Notes under the pieces: model-generated | Databases searched by the model: none | Seen by the model: the letters and a program-made list of their open reading frames with translations, nothing else | Told to the model about the DNA's origin: nothing | Made by a program: the position numbers and the translations under genes | Assembly (NCBI RefSeq): GCF_019352175.1 | Contig: NZ_JACBYI010000054.1 | Coordinates: 1-40,030 of the forward strand | Source: Paenibacillus sp. S150 | GTDB lineage: Bacteria; Bacillota; Bacilli; Paenibacillales; Paenibacillaceae | Direction: 5' to 3' | DNA: 40,030 bases | In this document: one piece after another, positions 1 to 7,085 of the stretch | Layout of the letters: the number at the start of each line of letters is the position of its first letter | How positions within the stretch are numbered: position 1 is the stretch's first letter

Positions 1-127
1 GCTTTTGCCTCCGGCTTCCTTCAGATTCCACCTCACGGTGGACACCCTTGCCCTTGGCTAACGGTAGGCGCTCGCCAGCCCCCGTTCGGGACTTTCACCC
101 TAAAGATGACGCCCATGCTGGGCGTAC
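1..127 (-). mobile_element. Class C group II intron, 5' end only (domain I start), continuing beyond the left edge
   Basis: Read on the minus strand, the sequence starts GTACGCCCAGCATGGGCG, then has AGGGTGAAAGTCCCGAAC, GTTAGCC, CAAGGGTGTCC and GAATCTGAAGGAAGC followed by GGCAAA. That order of blocks is the conserved start of bacterial class C group II introns such as the Oceanobacillus iheyensis intron, whose 5' end is GUGUGCCC. The boundary at 127 is placed at this GTACG. It abuts the T-tract of an intrinsic terminator, which is the known target preference of class C introns. The reverse-transcriptase ORF and the 3' end lie outside the window, so intactness cannot be judged. The third base of the intron is A where G is usual. 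Confidence 0.88.
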
Positions 128-165
128 TTAAAAAAGAGCACCGCACAGATGTGCGGCGCTCTTTT
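128..165 (-). terminator. Intrinsic terminator used as the intron insertion site
   Basis: A GAGC-A-CCGCAC / GTGCGG-C-GCTC hairpin (136-161) with an AGAT loop has T-runs on both strands. On the minus strand the tract ends TTTTTTAA and the group II intron begins at the next base. It probably ends transcription of the AbrB-like gene at 394-648. Confidence 0.85.
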
Positions 166-262
166 TTTGTGGAAAAGGAGAATGTAAAGGTTGCACATAA
201 TCATTCATCCTTCCACTCCCCGCGGGGACGGTTCCCTCCTTCGGGTAAGGACGGTACAGCCG

Positions 263-385
263 TCACCGCTTGGCTGCAGCCCACTTTTCAAGGAAGCTTG
301 GAATGGGGATTCCCGCAAGAGGGCGCCGGTTGATTGCCTTTCTTATGTACATGCTGCCTCTTGCGCACATCCGCTTGGAATGCAT
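263..385 (-). CDS. Possible 40-residue basic small protein downstream of the AbrB-like gene
   Basis: An ATG seven bases after the stop of the AbrB-like gene opens a 40-codon frame starting MHSKRMCARGSMYIRKAINR. The only ribosome-site candidate is a weak AAGAGGCT. The product is rich in Arg and Lys and resembles no family I know. A hairpin-prone stretch (perfect GACGG/CCGTC and CCCCGCGGGG stems) follows before the terminator, so the 230-bp region could instead be a structured 3' UTR or small RNA. Translation is uncertain. Confidence 0.22.
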   Translation of the reverse strand: MHSKRMCARGSMYIRKAINRRPLAGIPIPSFLEKWAAAKR

Positions 386-393
386 AGCCTCTT

Positions 394-648
394 CTAGGCG
401 TGTCTTGGCAATTGCGTCATTTCCGTCAGGCAATCAGCACAAATATAACGGTCTTTATATTCGCTTACGCCTTCCATCGATCCGCAAAAGACACATTTCG
501 GACGGTAGCGCTCCAGAATGATATGGTCGCCCTGCACCAGAATTTCTACAGGATCCCCTTCATTCATTTGGTACCTTTTACGCAGGGACTTAGGCAGAAC
601 AATTCTACCCAGCTGATCTACTTTTCTAACTACGCCAGCAGGTTTCAT
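394..648 (-). CDS. AbrB/MazE-type DNA-binding protein with a C-terminal four-cysteine motif
   Basis: The 84-residue product starts MKPAGVVRKVDQLGRIVLPK, the swapped-hairpin AbrB DNA-binding domain (about residues 1-48), which matches the start of AbrB and SpoVT. Such proteins are small multimeric transition-state regulators that bind AT-rich promoters. The C-terminal part is not the usual AbrB oligomerisation domain. It carries CVFCG and, about 15 residues later, ICADC, which suggests a small zinc-binding ribbon. A GGAGAG ribosome site lies upstream of the ATG. The gene is followed by a terminator and a group II intron, and a 12-bp palindrome lies upstream. The DNA-binding fold is secure; the regulon is unknown. 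Confidence 0.85.
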   Translation of the reverse strand: MKPAGVVRKVDQLGRIVLPKSLRKRYQMNEGDPVEILVQGDHIILERYRPKCVFCGSMEGVSEYKDRYICADCLTEMTQLPRHA

Positions 649-681
649 ATCTAACTTACACTCTCCTGTTCAACTAAAAAT

Positions 682-693
682 TAGTAGCTACTA
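682..693. promoter_or_regulatory. 12-bp palindrome upstream of the AbrB-like gene
   Basis: TAGTAGCTACTA is a perfect palindrome 34 bp upstream of the AbrB-like start codon, in an AT-rich spacer. It could be an operator, perhaps autoregulatory, since AbrB-type proteins often control themselves. I saw no convincing -35/-10 pair close by, so this is only a candidate. Confidence 0.3.
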
Positions 694-771
694 CTTATTT
701 CGGCACTATTCTTCTATTTCGTTACCAAAATGTCGAATCCTGCTGAAAAAATTAAAAAATCATGTATTATT

Positions 772-1236
772 TTAGAAAAGTTGTGGAAAATCCATCTGCC
801 GCAGCGCTTCATAGACAATAATCGCCGCCGAGTTGGACAGGTTCAGCGATCTTACCGCCTCGCTCATCGGCATGCGCATGGCGGTTTCCCTTCCGGCTTC
901 AAGAATGTCCGCAGACAAGCCCTTGGTTTCCTTGCCGAATACAAAAAAATCTCCATCCCGGAACGTGAAATCGGTATAGCGCTTGTCCGCCTTCGTTGTT
1001 GCATAGAAAAAGCGGCCGTCCGCATACTTCTCCGGCACCTCCCCAAAGGAGTCATGATATTCAATATGCACCGCATGCCAATAATCAAGCCCGGCGCGCT
1101 TGAGCGTGGCATCGTCTGTACGAAACCCCAGCGGGCGCACCAGATGAAGGTGGGTGCCTGTAGCCGCACAGGTGCGGGCGATATTGCCGGTGTTGGCCGG
1201 AATCTCCGGTTCCACCAGTACAACGTGTAGTGCCAT
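772..1236 (-). CDS. trmL: tRNA (cytidine(34)-2'-O)-methyltransferase TrmL
   Basis: This 154-residue SPOUT-class enzyme methylates the 2'-OH of the wobble nucleotide of tRNA-Leu isoacceptors, using S-adenosylmethionine, in the cytoplasm. The start MALHVVLVEPEIPANTGNIA is the family signature (EPxIPxNTGN). The trefoil-knot cofactor motifs follow: FGKETKGL near residue 100 and SLNLSNSAAIIVYE near residues 130-143. Length is normal for the family. An AGAGGAAG ribosome site precedes the ATG. It follows serC, separated from it by a strong hairpin, and is probably transcribed separately or by readthrough. Very likely correct. Confidence 0.94.
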   Translation of the reverse strand: MALHVVLVEPEIPANTGNIARTCAATGTHLHLVRPLGFRTDDATLKRAGLDYWHAVHIEYHDSFGEVPEKYADGRFFYATTKADKRYTDFTFRDGDFFVFGKETKGLSADILEAGRETAMRMPMSEAVRSLNLSNSAAIIVYEALRQMDFPQLF

Positions 1237-1308
1237 AACGTGTGAACTTCCTCTCTGCAGGCCGATACAGCCCGTTGATGTGTGTTATAAATCCTTATAT
1301 TTGCAGAA

Positions 1309-1334
1309 AGCCTTCCGCCAACAGGCGGAAGGCT
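1309..1334 (-). terminator. Strong 11-bp hairpin downstream of serC
   Basis: AGCCTTCCGCC, a four-base AACA loop, and the perfect complement GGCGGAAGGCT lie 17 bp after the serC stop. On the minus strand only TTTCT follows, so the T-tract is short. A terminator for serC with possible readthrough into trmL is the best reading. Confidence 0.65.
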
Positions 1335-1350
1335 CAGAAATTTACATTCA

Positions 1351-2439
1351 TTAACCTTGAGTTTGCCGGAAATGCTGCATGAAATCGGACAGCGCCTTTA
1401 CGCTCTCGTAAGGGACGGCGTTGTAGATGGAAGCCCGCAAGCCTCCGACACTGCGGTGTCCCTTCAGCCCGACAAAACCTTCCTGCTCGGCTGCTTTGAC
1501 AAATTGCTTCTCCAGCTCTTCCGACTGCATCCGGAACGTCACGTTCATGATGGAGCGGCTGCCTGCTTCTGCTACTCCGCGGTAGAAGCCGTCGCTGCCG
1601 TCGATGTGATCGTACAGCAGACCCGCTTTATCGCGGTTCTTGGCTTCAATGCCGGCCAGCCCGCCTTGCTCCCCAATCCATTTTAACACTTCGTTAACCA
1701 TATATACAGAGAAGGACGGCGGCGTATTGTAAAGAGAGTTATTCTTCAAATGCGTATCGTAACGCAGAATCGTCGGAATGGTCGAAGGCGATTTCGCAAT
1801 CAGCTCTTCCTTGACGATTACCACGGTCACACCGGAGGGTCCAAGATTCTTCTGCGCACCGGCATAGATGAGTCCGAATTGGTTCACGTCAAAGGAACGG
1901 CTCAGAATGTCACTGGACATATCCGCGATCAGCGGAATGGAACCGGAATCCGGGTACTCCGCATATTGCGTGCCTTCAATAGTCTCATTCGACGTAATGT
2001 GCAGATAAGCCGCATTGTCCGCAGCCTTGATGCTGCCCAGCTCAGGAATAGCCAGGAATTTCTTATCTTCGGAAGATGCTGCGACATGTGTGCCTCCGGT
2101 CAGCTTCGCTTCCTTGAAGGCTTTCTCCGCCCAGCTTCCTGTCATTACATAGCTGCCTACCTGGCCTTCAGAGATAAAGTTCATCGGGATCATGGCGAAC
2201 TGTGTGCTTGCTCCGCCTTGAACGAACAGAACCTTATAGCCTTCGGGATTGCCAAGGAGTGAAAGCAGGCGCTCCTGCGCTTCATTATGCACGGATTCGT
2301 ATATTGCCCCGCGGTGCGACATTTCCATAACGGACATTCCGCTTTCCCGGAAATCGACAAACTCCGCTTGTGCGCGTTCGAGTACTTCAAGCGGCAGTGC
2401 CGCCGGACCCGCATTAAAGTTGTAGGCTCTCTTGCTCAA
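1351..2439 (-). CDS. serC: Phosphoserine aminotransferase SerC
   Basis: SerC transfers an amino group from glutamate to 3-phosphohydroxypyruvate, the second step of serine synthesis, using PLP. From the chosen TTG start the protein has 362 residues, the family norm, and begins MSKRAYNFNAGPAALP. The longer frame up to 2511 adds an atypical N-terminal tail. The TTG sits eight bases after a GGTGGGAG ribosome site, which decides the start. The PLP lysine is K197 in AGAQKNLGPSG. The C-terminal GLKGHRSVGGLRASIYNA is typical of the family. I saw no serine-sensing leader upstream. Confidence is high for function and good for the start. Confidence 0.95.
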   Translation of the reverse strand: MSKRAYNFNAGPAALPLEVLERAQAEFVDFRESGMSVMEMSHRGAIYESVHNEAQERLLSLLGNPEGYKVLFVQGGASTQFAMIPMNFISEGQVGSYVMTGSWAEKAFKEAKLTGGTHVAASSEDKKFLAIPELGSIKAADNAAYLHITSNETIEGTQYAEYPDSGSIPLIADMSSDILSRSFDVNQFGLIYAGAQKNLGPSGVTVVIVKEELIAKSPSTIPTILRYDTHLKNNSLYNTPPSFSVYMVNEVLKWIGEQGGLAGIEAKNRDKAGLLYDHIDGSDGFYRGVAEAGSRSIMNVTFRMQSEELEKQFVKAAEQEGFVGLKGHRSVGGLRASIYNAVPYESVKALSDFMQHFRQTQG

Positions 2440-2547
2440 AATTGCTCCCACCCTTTCTCTCCTATCAATATGGATATGGATTATGATAGCAATAATCTCC
2501 CACCCCAGCAAGTATAATTATTCACATAGGAGGTAAGCTCACGGCCT

Positions 2548-3438
2548 TTACAGAGTGAAAAACTGATAGCTGCGGCTCCAATGCTTGCTGTGACGCGGTA
2601 AAATGCTGATGTCCACAAAAACCTCAGGAGAAATCACATGCTTTTCACCCCACAAAGCCATCCGGCTGGCGGCAAAATCCCCGCTCTCCCGTACAACCGC
2701 TCCGCCGGGTTTATGCTGCAGCTCCCAGAAGCAGCCGGCCTCCCCCTTCTCCCAGCCCGTCAGCTTGCAGTAGAACGGACGGCCCGGCTCCTCCTTCCAG
2801 GTGAGAGTATTGCCGGATGCTGCAAGCAGCTCTGCCGTATAAGATGATTCAGGGGCCTCCACCTTCAGTCCGGCCGGAATCCGCAGTTCATAGTCCGGAC
2901 CGGCGTTGGCACCGTCAATCCCCACAAAGTTATGGATATACTCTTCTGTGTGCAGCGGCTTGCCGCCTTTGTTCTCCAGCGTGTAGGAAATGTTCAGCCG
3001 GTCTCCGTCCAGTGTAATTTTCTTGGTCAAAAGCATACTGTAGCCGCGGCATTCCATCGGCTGAACCCTGTAAATGACCGCTTGTGCGCTGCGCTCCTCT
3101 TCAACTGTGAACGGTATCAGCGGATAGCTGCCAAAAAAATCATAAGGCCCGTCGTCCTGCTTCTGCAGCAGTCCAACCCCCGGCTTCGGAAACCACTCCC
3201 CGGCTGCCGCCTCCTCATAGCCAATTGCCCGGGAAATGCCGAACTCATTGCAGAATCCCATACCTCCGCTGCCCTGGCCGGGAACCAGACTTTCCGGCAC
3301 GCCAAACGTATGTTGTCCCTGTACTAAAGTTACTCCCGTAATAAATCCGGTCCAATCAAAACGGGTGCCGCTATACTCCCCGATATCGGCTATATCTACC
3401 TGGAGAATGCCATTTGAGAGACTGTAAGCCATGTTCAA
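2548..3438 (-). CDS. Aldose 1-epimerase-like sugar-binding protein
   Basis: This 296-residue protein has a beta-sandwich sequence pattern of galactose-mutarotase-like proteins: short alternating strands, a central segment LTKKITLDGDRLNISYTLEN typical of that superfamily, and an EEYIHNFVGIDG stretch where mutarotases carry active-site residues. Mutarotases interconvert alpha and beta anomers of sugars. There is no signal peptide, so it is cytoplasmic. Two starts are possible, TTG at 3438 or ATG at 3432; both follow an AAAGGA ribosome site. It sits just downstream of the GH94 phosphorylase, past a terminator, so a shared role in sugar use is plausible. The substrate is unknown. Confidence 0.7.
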   Translation of the reverse strand: MNMAYSLSNGILQVDIADIGEYSGTRFDWTGFITGVTLVQGQHTFGVPESLVPGQGSGGMGFCNEFGISRAIGYEEAAAGEWFPKPGVGLLQKQDDGPYDFFGSYPLIPFTVEEERSAQAVIYRVQPMECRGYSMLLTKKITLDGDRLNISYTLENKGGKPLHTEEYIHNFVGIDGANAGPDYELRIPAGLKVEAPESSYTAELLAASGNTLTWKEEPGRPFYCKLTGWEKGEAGCFWELQHKPGGAVVRESGDFAASRMALWGEKHVISPEVFVDISILPRHSKHWSRSYQFFTL

Positions 3439-3550
3439 TCGTTCCTTTCCATATCTTGTTCTTATGTTCTACAAGCTTATTTAACCATCTCTGCCTCTAA
3501 AGTGCATCTAATCCCGGCAGCCTCGGCTGCGAATTGTCTGAATCCCTGTG

Positions 3551-3595
3551 AAAAAGCGCCCGCTGCCGCAAAATCCGGCGAATCAGGCGCTCTTA
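3551..3595 (-). terminator. Terminator after the GH94 gene
   Basis: An AGCGCC / GGCGCT outer stem with a GCCG/CCGGC inner stem is followed on the minus strand by TTTTT. It lies 20 bp past the phosphorylase stop and separates it from the epimerase-like gene. Confidence 0.75.
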
Positions 3596-3610
3596 TTATT
3601 GGGGCTGCTG

Positions 3611-6355
3611 TTATGCCAATTCTACTTCCAGGAGATGAGATTTCCCTTCCGGCAGAGCTGCCAGCAGGCTGCGCGGAATCAGGACACCCTCTGAGACGCG
3701 CTGAAGCGTCACCCCGGCACCGTCAAGCTTAACCGAGCGTATTTGATACTCCCCGTATTCGGCGCCGCTTGTGGACGTGTATACGACCTCCAGCACGCGT
3801 TCAGCGAAGATTGTCTTGACCGATGCTTGCCCTTCCTTGCCGAATTGCTCCTTCATCAGCTTAGGCTGGAGCAGCAGATCGCCCAGCTTGCCTTTGACTC
3901 CGAATACTTCAGTCACCATAGTCAGCAGCATCCAGCTGGCGGAGCCGGTCAAATACGTATACATGCCTCTGCCCTGCTCATTGATGTACTCCGGTATGCC
4001 CGGATACATCCGGCTCAGTTCAAAATCAGCGCTTAAGCTGTACAGGGAATCCAGCACCTTGCGGCCTTCTTTTACATAGCCGCGCTTATACAGTGCGTTG
4101 CCGTACATCACGGTCATATGGCTGAACATGGCTCCATTCTCTTTATGCCCAAAGGCAAATCCGAATGCGCGGCCCAGATTCTGCTGAATGCCGCCAAAGT
4201 TCGAATTCAGGCGGTACCCGATTTTCTCATCCAAAAGATTGCGCTCCACCGCCGCGATAATCTGCGGAATCTGCTCGGGAGCGGCGGCATGTCCCATGAG
4301 CGGGAACACCTGGCCTGTCAGCGTCATGCGGACGCCGCCTGCTGTTTCCCCTTCTACGCGTTCCCCGTCATTATTGTAATAGCCGTTGAACCAGCCGTCT
4401 CCTTGCCCGCTCTGCACCCATTCATTCCGGCGCAGATGCTCAAAGATCCACTCTGCTTTTTGTGCCAGATCATCCGCGACCCTGTCCAGTTCAAGCACCG
4501 CGCGGACGCCGCTTACCTTATTCGGCGCAGCGGCATAATAACGGTCCAGCAGATTCAGCTTTGCAGATACGGACTCATAGTCCACCTTGTCATGCAGGGA
4601 ATCCAGCAGCAGCGTCATTTCTTCCGCCAGATCCAGCGTTGCAAGGCCTTTGCGCTCCTTCAGTGTGCGCAGCAAACGGGAGAGATCCAGCAGGTTGCTG
4701 GCATAGAATGCGGTGAAGGTTACACTTTCGCCGCGCTGTGCGGCCATGTCCAGACCGTCATTCCAGTCTGCGCCTTCCAGCAGGATATTGTTATGTTCAC
4801 CCACGTTGAAGAACGGAACCAGATTCTGCAGCAGAATATGCTCCAGAATCGTTCCCGAATATTGCGCTCCATCCGGGGCCTGAAGCGCGCTGCCTGCGGA
4901 GGCATCCCAGGAAGCATCCCGTTCCCGGCAGCGGGCCATGAAGGAATCGCGGAAGTAGCTCTGCCGCTCCAGCAGAAAGTCCAGGTCTCCGCTCTGATCC
5001 AAATACAGCATGGTTGTCAGGAACGGCCACGCTCCATGGTCCATCCACACGCGCGGAATATTGTTGCGGTCGGCGATGAACTCACCCGGCTGCTGGCCGA
5101 TAATCGTCGCATTGCTGCCGTCGATTCGGACACCGGCATAGTTATTCAGCAGCAGACTGCGCACATCCGCCGGCTCCATAATAAGCAAGGCCAGACAATC
5201 CTGCCAGAGATCCCGCCAGCCCCTTCCGCCGCGCCCGTAGTCGTGATACGGCAAAAAGGAATTGCCGTAAAGTCTGCGGAGCACCGGCTGCAGCGTGACC
5301 CATTTCATCCACTGGTCCCAAGCCGGATCACTGGTATGAAACTCCACCGTGTTCACCTTATCCGCCCAGAAGGTTTTATTCTCCTGAAGCAATGCGTCGA
5401 ACGCGCTGACTGAGCCGTATTTGCCCATAAGCGCAGGAATGTCGATCCTGTCGCTGCCGATTGCCAGCGCAAGCACATAAGAGCAGCTGCGGCCCGGCTG
5501 CAAAGACACAGCGGCAAACCGCAGCCCGCCAAGCGCTTCGTAGCCGTCCTTCTGCACACCGCCGCCTTCTCCGATGCGCGGCTCCAGATTCAGCACTACA
5601 GCTTCCGGCCAATCCAGACTTCCGCCTTCGCCGATGAATTCCTCCTGTACCGGAAAGAAACCGGCAGGCAGCTCCCCATTTTCCCCGGCGCCAAAAACAC
5701 CATAAGAGGTGTGATTCACCCTGTGCCCCCGCTCATCAAAGGAAAGCGCCGGCTGTACTTCAACACCATGTGCAGAGATATAAATCCGGTTCAGCAGAGA
5801 GGTGACATGCCGGTGGTCCCGCAGATCGTCCGCCGAACGCGCATACAGCGGAACCGCCGCTGTCGGCGTAATGGTTAATTCCTCTGCCGAGGTGTTGGTG
5901 AGTACGACCTTCATAAGCTCTACTTTATCGTTTCCGGCAGGCACATAGCTGGTGATTTCCGCCCGGATGCCCAACTCCCGGCTCTCGCGGGTTACGCGGT
6001 GCCACAATAGTCCGGCTTCCAATATCGAACCGTCAGCGCTGTCTTCATACATTACGGCATTCTGCCGGGCCGAGTTCCCCGCTGCGGACCAAGCGCCCTT
6101 TCCCGCCACATGCACCCAGAAGTTGCGGGAAGCGCGGGAGTTATGCAAATCCTCAACGGACAATGGCGGTGTGAGAAATGTATTGTGCCCGGAAGTGACC
6201 TGACCGTGAAGAGTCGGGCTGATGGAAGACATCATGCCCCCCTCATTCACCAGCGGGAAGTATAAATAACTGCTCCGGTCCGGCTGCTTAAGACTGAAAT
6301 CCCCATTATCCCCCGTAAAGATCCATCCTGTTTTCTTTTGATCCACTGAACTCAT
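3611..6355 (-). CDS. GH94 disaccharide/oligosaccharide phosphorylase (cellobiose- or laminaribiose-phosphorylase type)
   Basis: GH94 enzymes split beta-glucosidic disaccharides with phosphate, giving glucose 1-phosphate plus a sugar. The 914-residue protein has the family layout: an N-terminal beta-sandwich with GDFSLKQPD, SYLYFPLVNE and NSRASRNFWVHV (about residues 15-85), then an (alpha/alpha)6 barrel with GRGGRGWRDLWQD, GADWNDGLDMA and a late GRGMYTYLTGSASW. The general-acid aspartate lies in the ADWNDGLD stretch (residues 529-536). Length is between cellobiose phosphorylases (about 810) and long oligoglucan phosphorylases, and close to laminaribiose phosphorylase (about 910). The start at 6355 is chosen because an AGGAG site precedes it and the frame becomes family-like from there. 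No signal peptide is seen. It is controlled by a LacI-like operator upstream. The substrate is not resolved. Confidence 0.85.
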   Translation of the reverse strand: MSSVDQKKTGWIFTGDNGDFSLKQPDRSSYLYFPLVNEGGMMSSISPTLHGQVTSGHNTFLTPPLSVEDLHNSRASRNFWVHVAGKGAWSAAGNSARQNAVMYEDSADGSILEAGLLWHRVTRESRELGIRAEITSYVPAGNDKVELMKVVLTNTSAEELTITPTAAVPLYARSADDLRDHRHVTSLLNRIYISAHGVEVQPALSFDERGHRVNHTSYGVFGAGENGELPAGFFPVQEEFIGEGGSLDWPEAVVLNLEPRIGEGGGVQKDGYEALGGLRFAAVSLQPGRSCSYVLALAIGSDRIDIPALMGKYGSVSAFDALLQENKTFWADKVNTVEFHTSDPAWDQWMKWVTLQPVLRRLYGNSFLPYHDYGRGGRGWRDLWQDCLALLIMEPADVRSLLLNNYAGVRIDGSNATIIGQQPGEFIADRNNIPRVWMDHGAWPFLTTMLYLDQSGDLDFLLERQSYFRDSFMARCRERDASWDASAGSALQAPDGAQYSGTILEHILLQNLVPFFNVGEHNNILLEGADWNDGLDMAAQRGESVTFTAFYASNLLDLSRLLRTLKERKGLATLDLAEEMTLLLDSLHDKVDYESVSAKLNLLDRYYAAAPNKVSGVRAVLELDRVADDLAQKAEWIFEHLRRNEWVQSGQGDGWFNGYYNNDGERVEGETAGGVRMTLTGQVFPLMGHAAAPEQIPQIIAAVERNLLDEKIGYRLNSNFGGIQQNLGRAFGFAFGHKENGAMFSHMTVMYGNALYKRGYVKEGRKVLDSLYSLSADFELSRMYPGIPEYINEQGRGMYTYLTGSASWMLLTMVTEVFGVKGKLGDLLLQPKLMKEQFGKEGQASVKTIFAERVLEVVYTSTSGAEYGEYQIRSVKLDGAGVTLQRVSEGVLIPRSLLAALPEGKSHLLEVELA

Positions 6356-6494
6356 CCTCTCTATCACTCCTAAGCATGCTGGCTTGATCTGCCCGAGCAA
6401 GCAGAAACTAGGCACCGTTCTACCAGATAAAGCAATCCACGTTCCTGAAAAATAAGGATGCTGCGTTCCAATAAATAAAACCTTTTATTATTCA

Positions 6495-6541
6495 GAAACC
6501 GGTTTCGATTTTATTATCACACCGTTAAATATCTTTGTAAA
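6495..6541 (-). promoter_or_regulatory. Sigma-A promoter of the GH94 gene with an overlapping LacI-type operator
   Basis: Minus-strand TTTACA (6541-6536), a 17-bp spacer and GATAAT (6518-6513) form a good sigma-A promoter. Directly downstream, across the expected transcription start, lies the perfect palindrome GAAACCGGTTTC (6495-6506), with the central CG typical of LacI/GalR-family operators. This points to repression by a sugar-responsive LacI-type protein whose gene is not in the window, or by CcpA-like control. Confidence 0.72.
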
Positions 6542-6623
6542 GATTTTTCTTAAACACTAAATACATTCCTTCAAAATGCGGTAAATACGCCATACTAAAG
6601 CTATTTTTATTTTCCATTATTAC

Positions 6624-6637
6624 CGAAACCATTTTCG
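6624..6637. promoter_or_regulatory. Second, imperfect LacI-like operator upstream of the GH94 promoter
   Basis: CGAAACCATTTTCG resembles the downstream operator, with the palindrome broken in the middle. Centre to centre it is 130 bp from the operator at 6495-6506, a distance that would allow looping. Support is by similarity only. Confidence 0.35.
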
Positions 6638-6902
6638 TAAATAGTTATTTTTAAGAGTGTTTTTTGCCTAATATCCAGGGATTTTCTTCTAATTAAAGTC
6701 TTAAAAAGACGCTTATCACCGTTAAGAAAGCGCTGTCCAAAATTATCAGCTTAAATACGAACTGGTTTTACATTATTCAGACGAAATTTTTCGCAAGTGC
6801 CAAACCTGTTTTCTCTATTACCCGGCTGATTCCTGAAGGCTCCTGACGCGCCCGCTGTCCCGCTAGAGCTTCCGCTTCATAAATGTACCACTGTACCGCT
6901 GT

Positions 6903-6944
6903 AAAGCCGCTAGAGGGGCGTACAGACCCTCTGGCGCCGGCTTT
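6903..6944. other. Hairpin in an otherwise gene-free 730-bp spacer between the GH94 and glnA genes
   Basis: AAAGCC...GGCTTT encloses a second perfect stem AGAGGG / CCCTCT. The T-tract is only TTTAT, so it is either a weak back-up terminator for glnA or an unrelated fold. The rest of 6642-7030 shows no ORF with a ribosome site and no other recognisable signal. Confidence 0.4.
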
Positions 6945-7031
6945 ATCTCTTCTATTAACTCCCCGGCGGCTCTCCGGCCATTACAGCACGCCTACATCGC
7001 CTTTGCATCGTTACTCATCTTTTTGAACGGC

Positions 7032-7064
7032 AAAAAGAAGCCCCCGGTTTCCCGGAGGCTTCTT
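7032..7064 (-). terminator. glnA terminator
   Basis: A perfect AAGAAGCC-rich stem with a TTTC/GAAA tetraloop (7035-7064) is followed on the minus strand by TTTTTG. It lies 21 bp past the glnA stop. Confidence 0.88.
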
Positions 7065-7085
7065 AATTCGTATGGTTAGGCAATC

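Noticed and set aside
190..300. Known structured RNA (6S, SRP or T-box) downstream of the AbrB-like gene
   Set aside because: Stems are present but none of the conserved blocks of those RNAs could be matched, so only an unnamed fold is mentioned.
2440..2547. T-box or other serine-sensing leader upstream of serC
   Set aside because: The space is only about 100 bp and has neither the T-box bulge sequence nor a leader terminator.
4118..5413. Long plus-strand frame (431 codons) opposite the GH94 gene
   Set aside because: It is antisense to a clear family gene, has no ribosome site and no recognisable domain; GC-rich codon use keeps the frame open.
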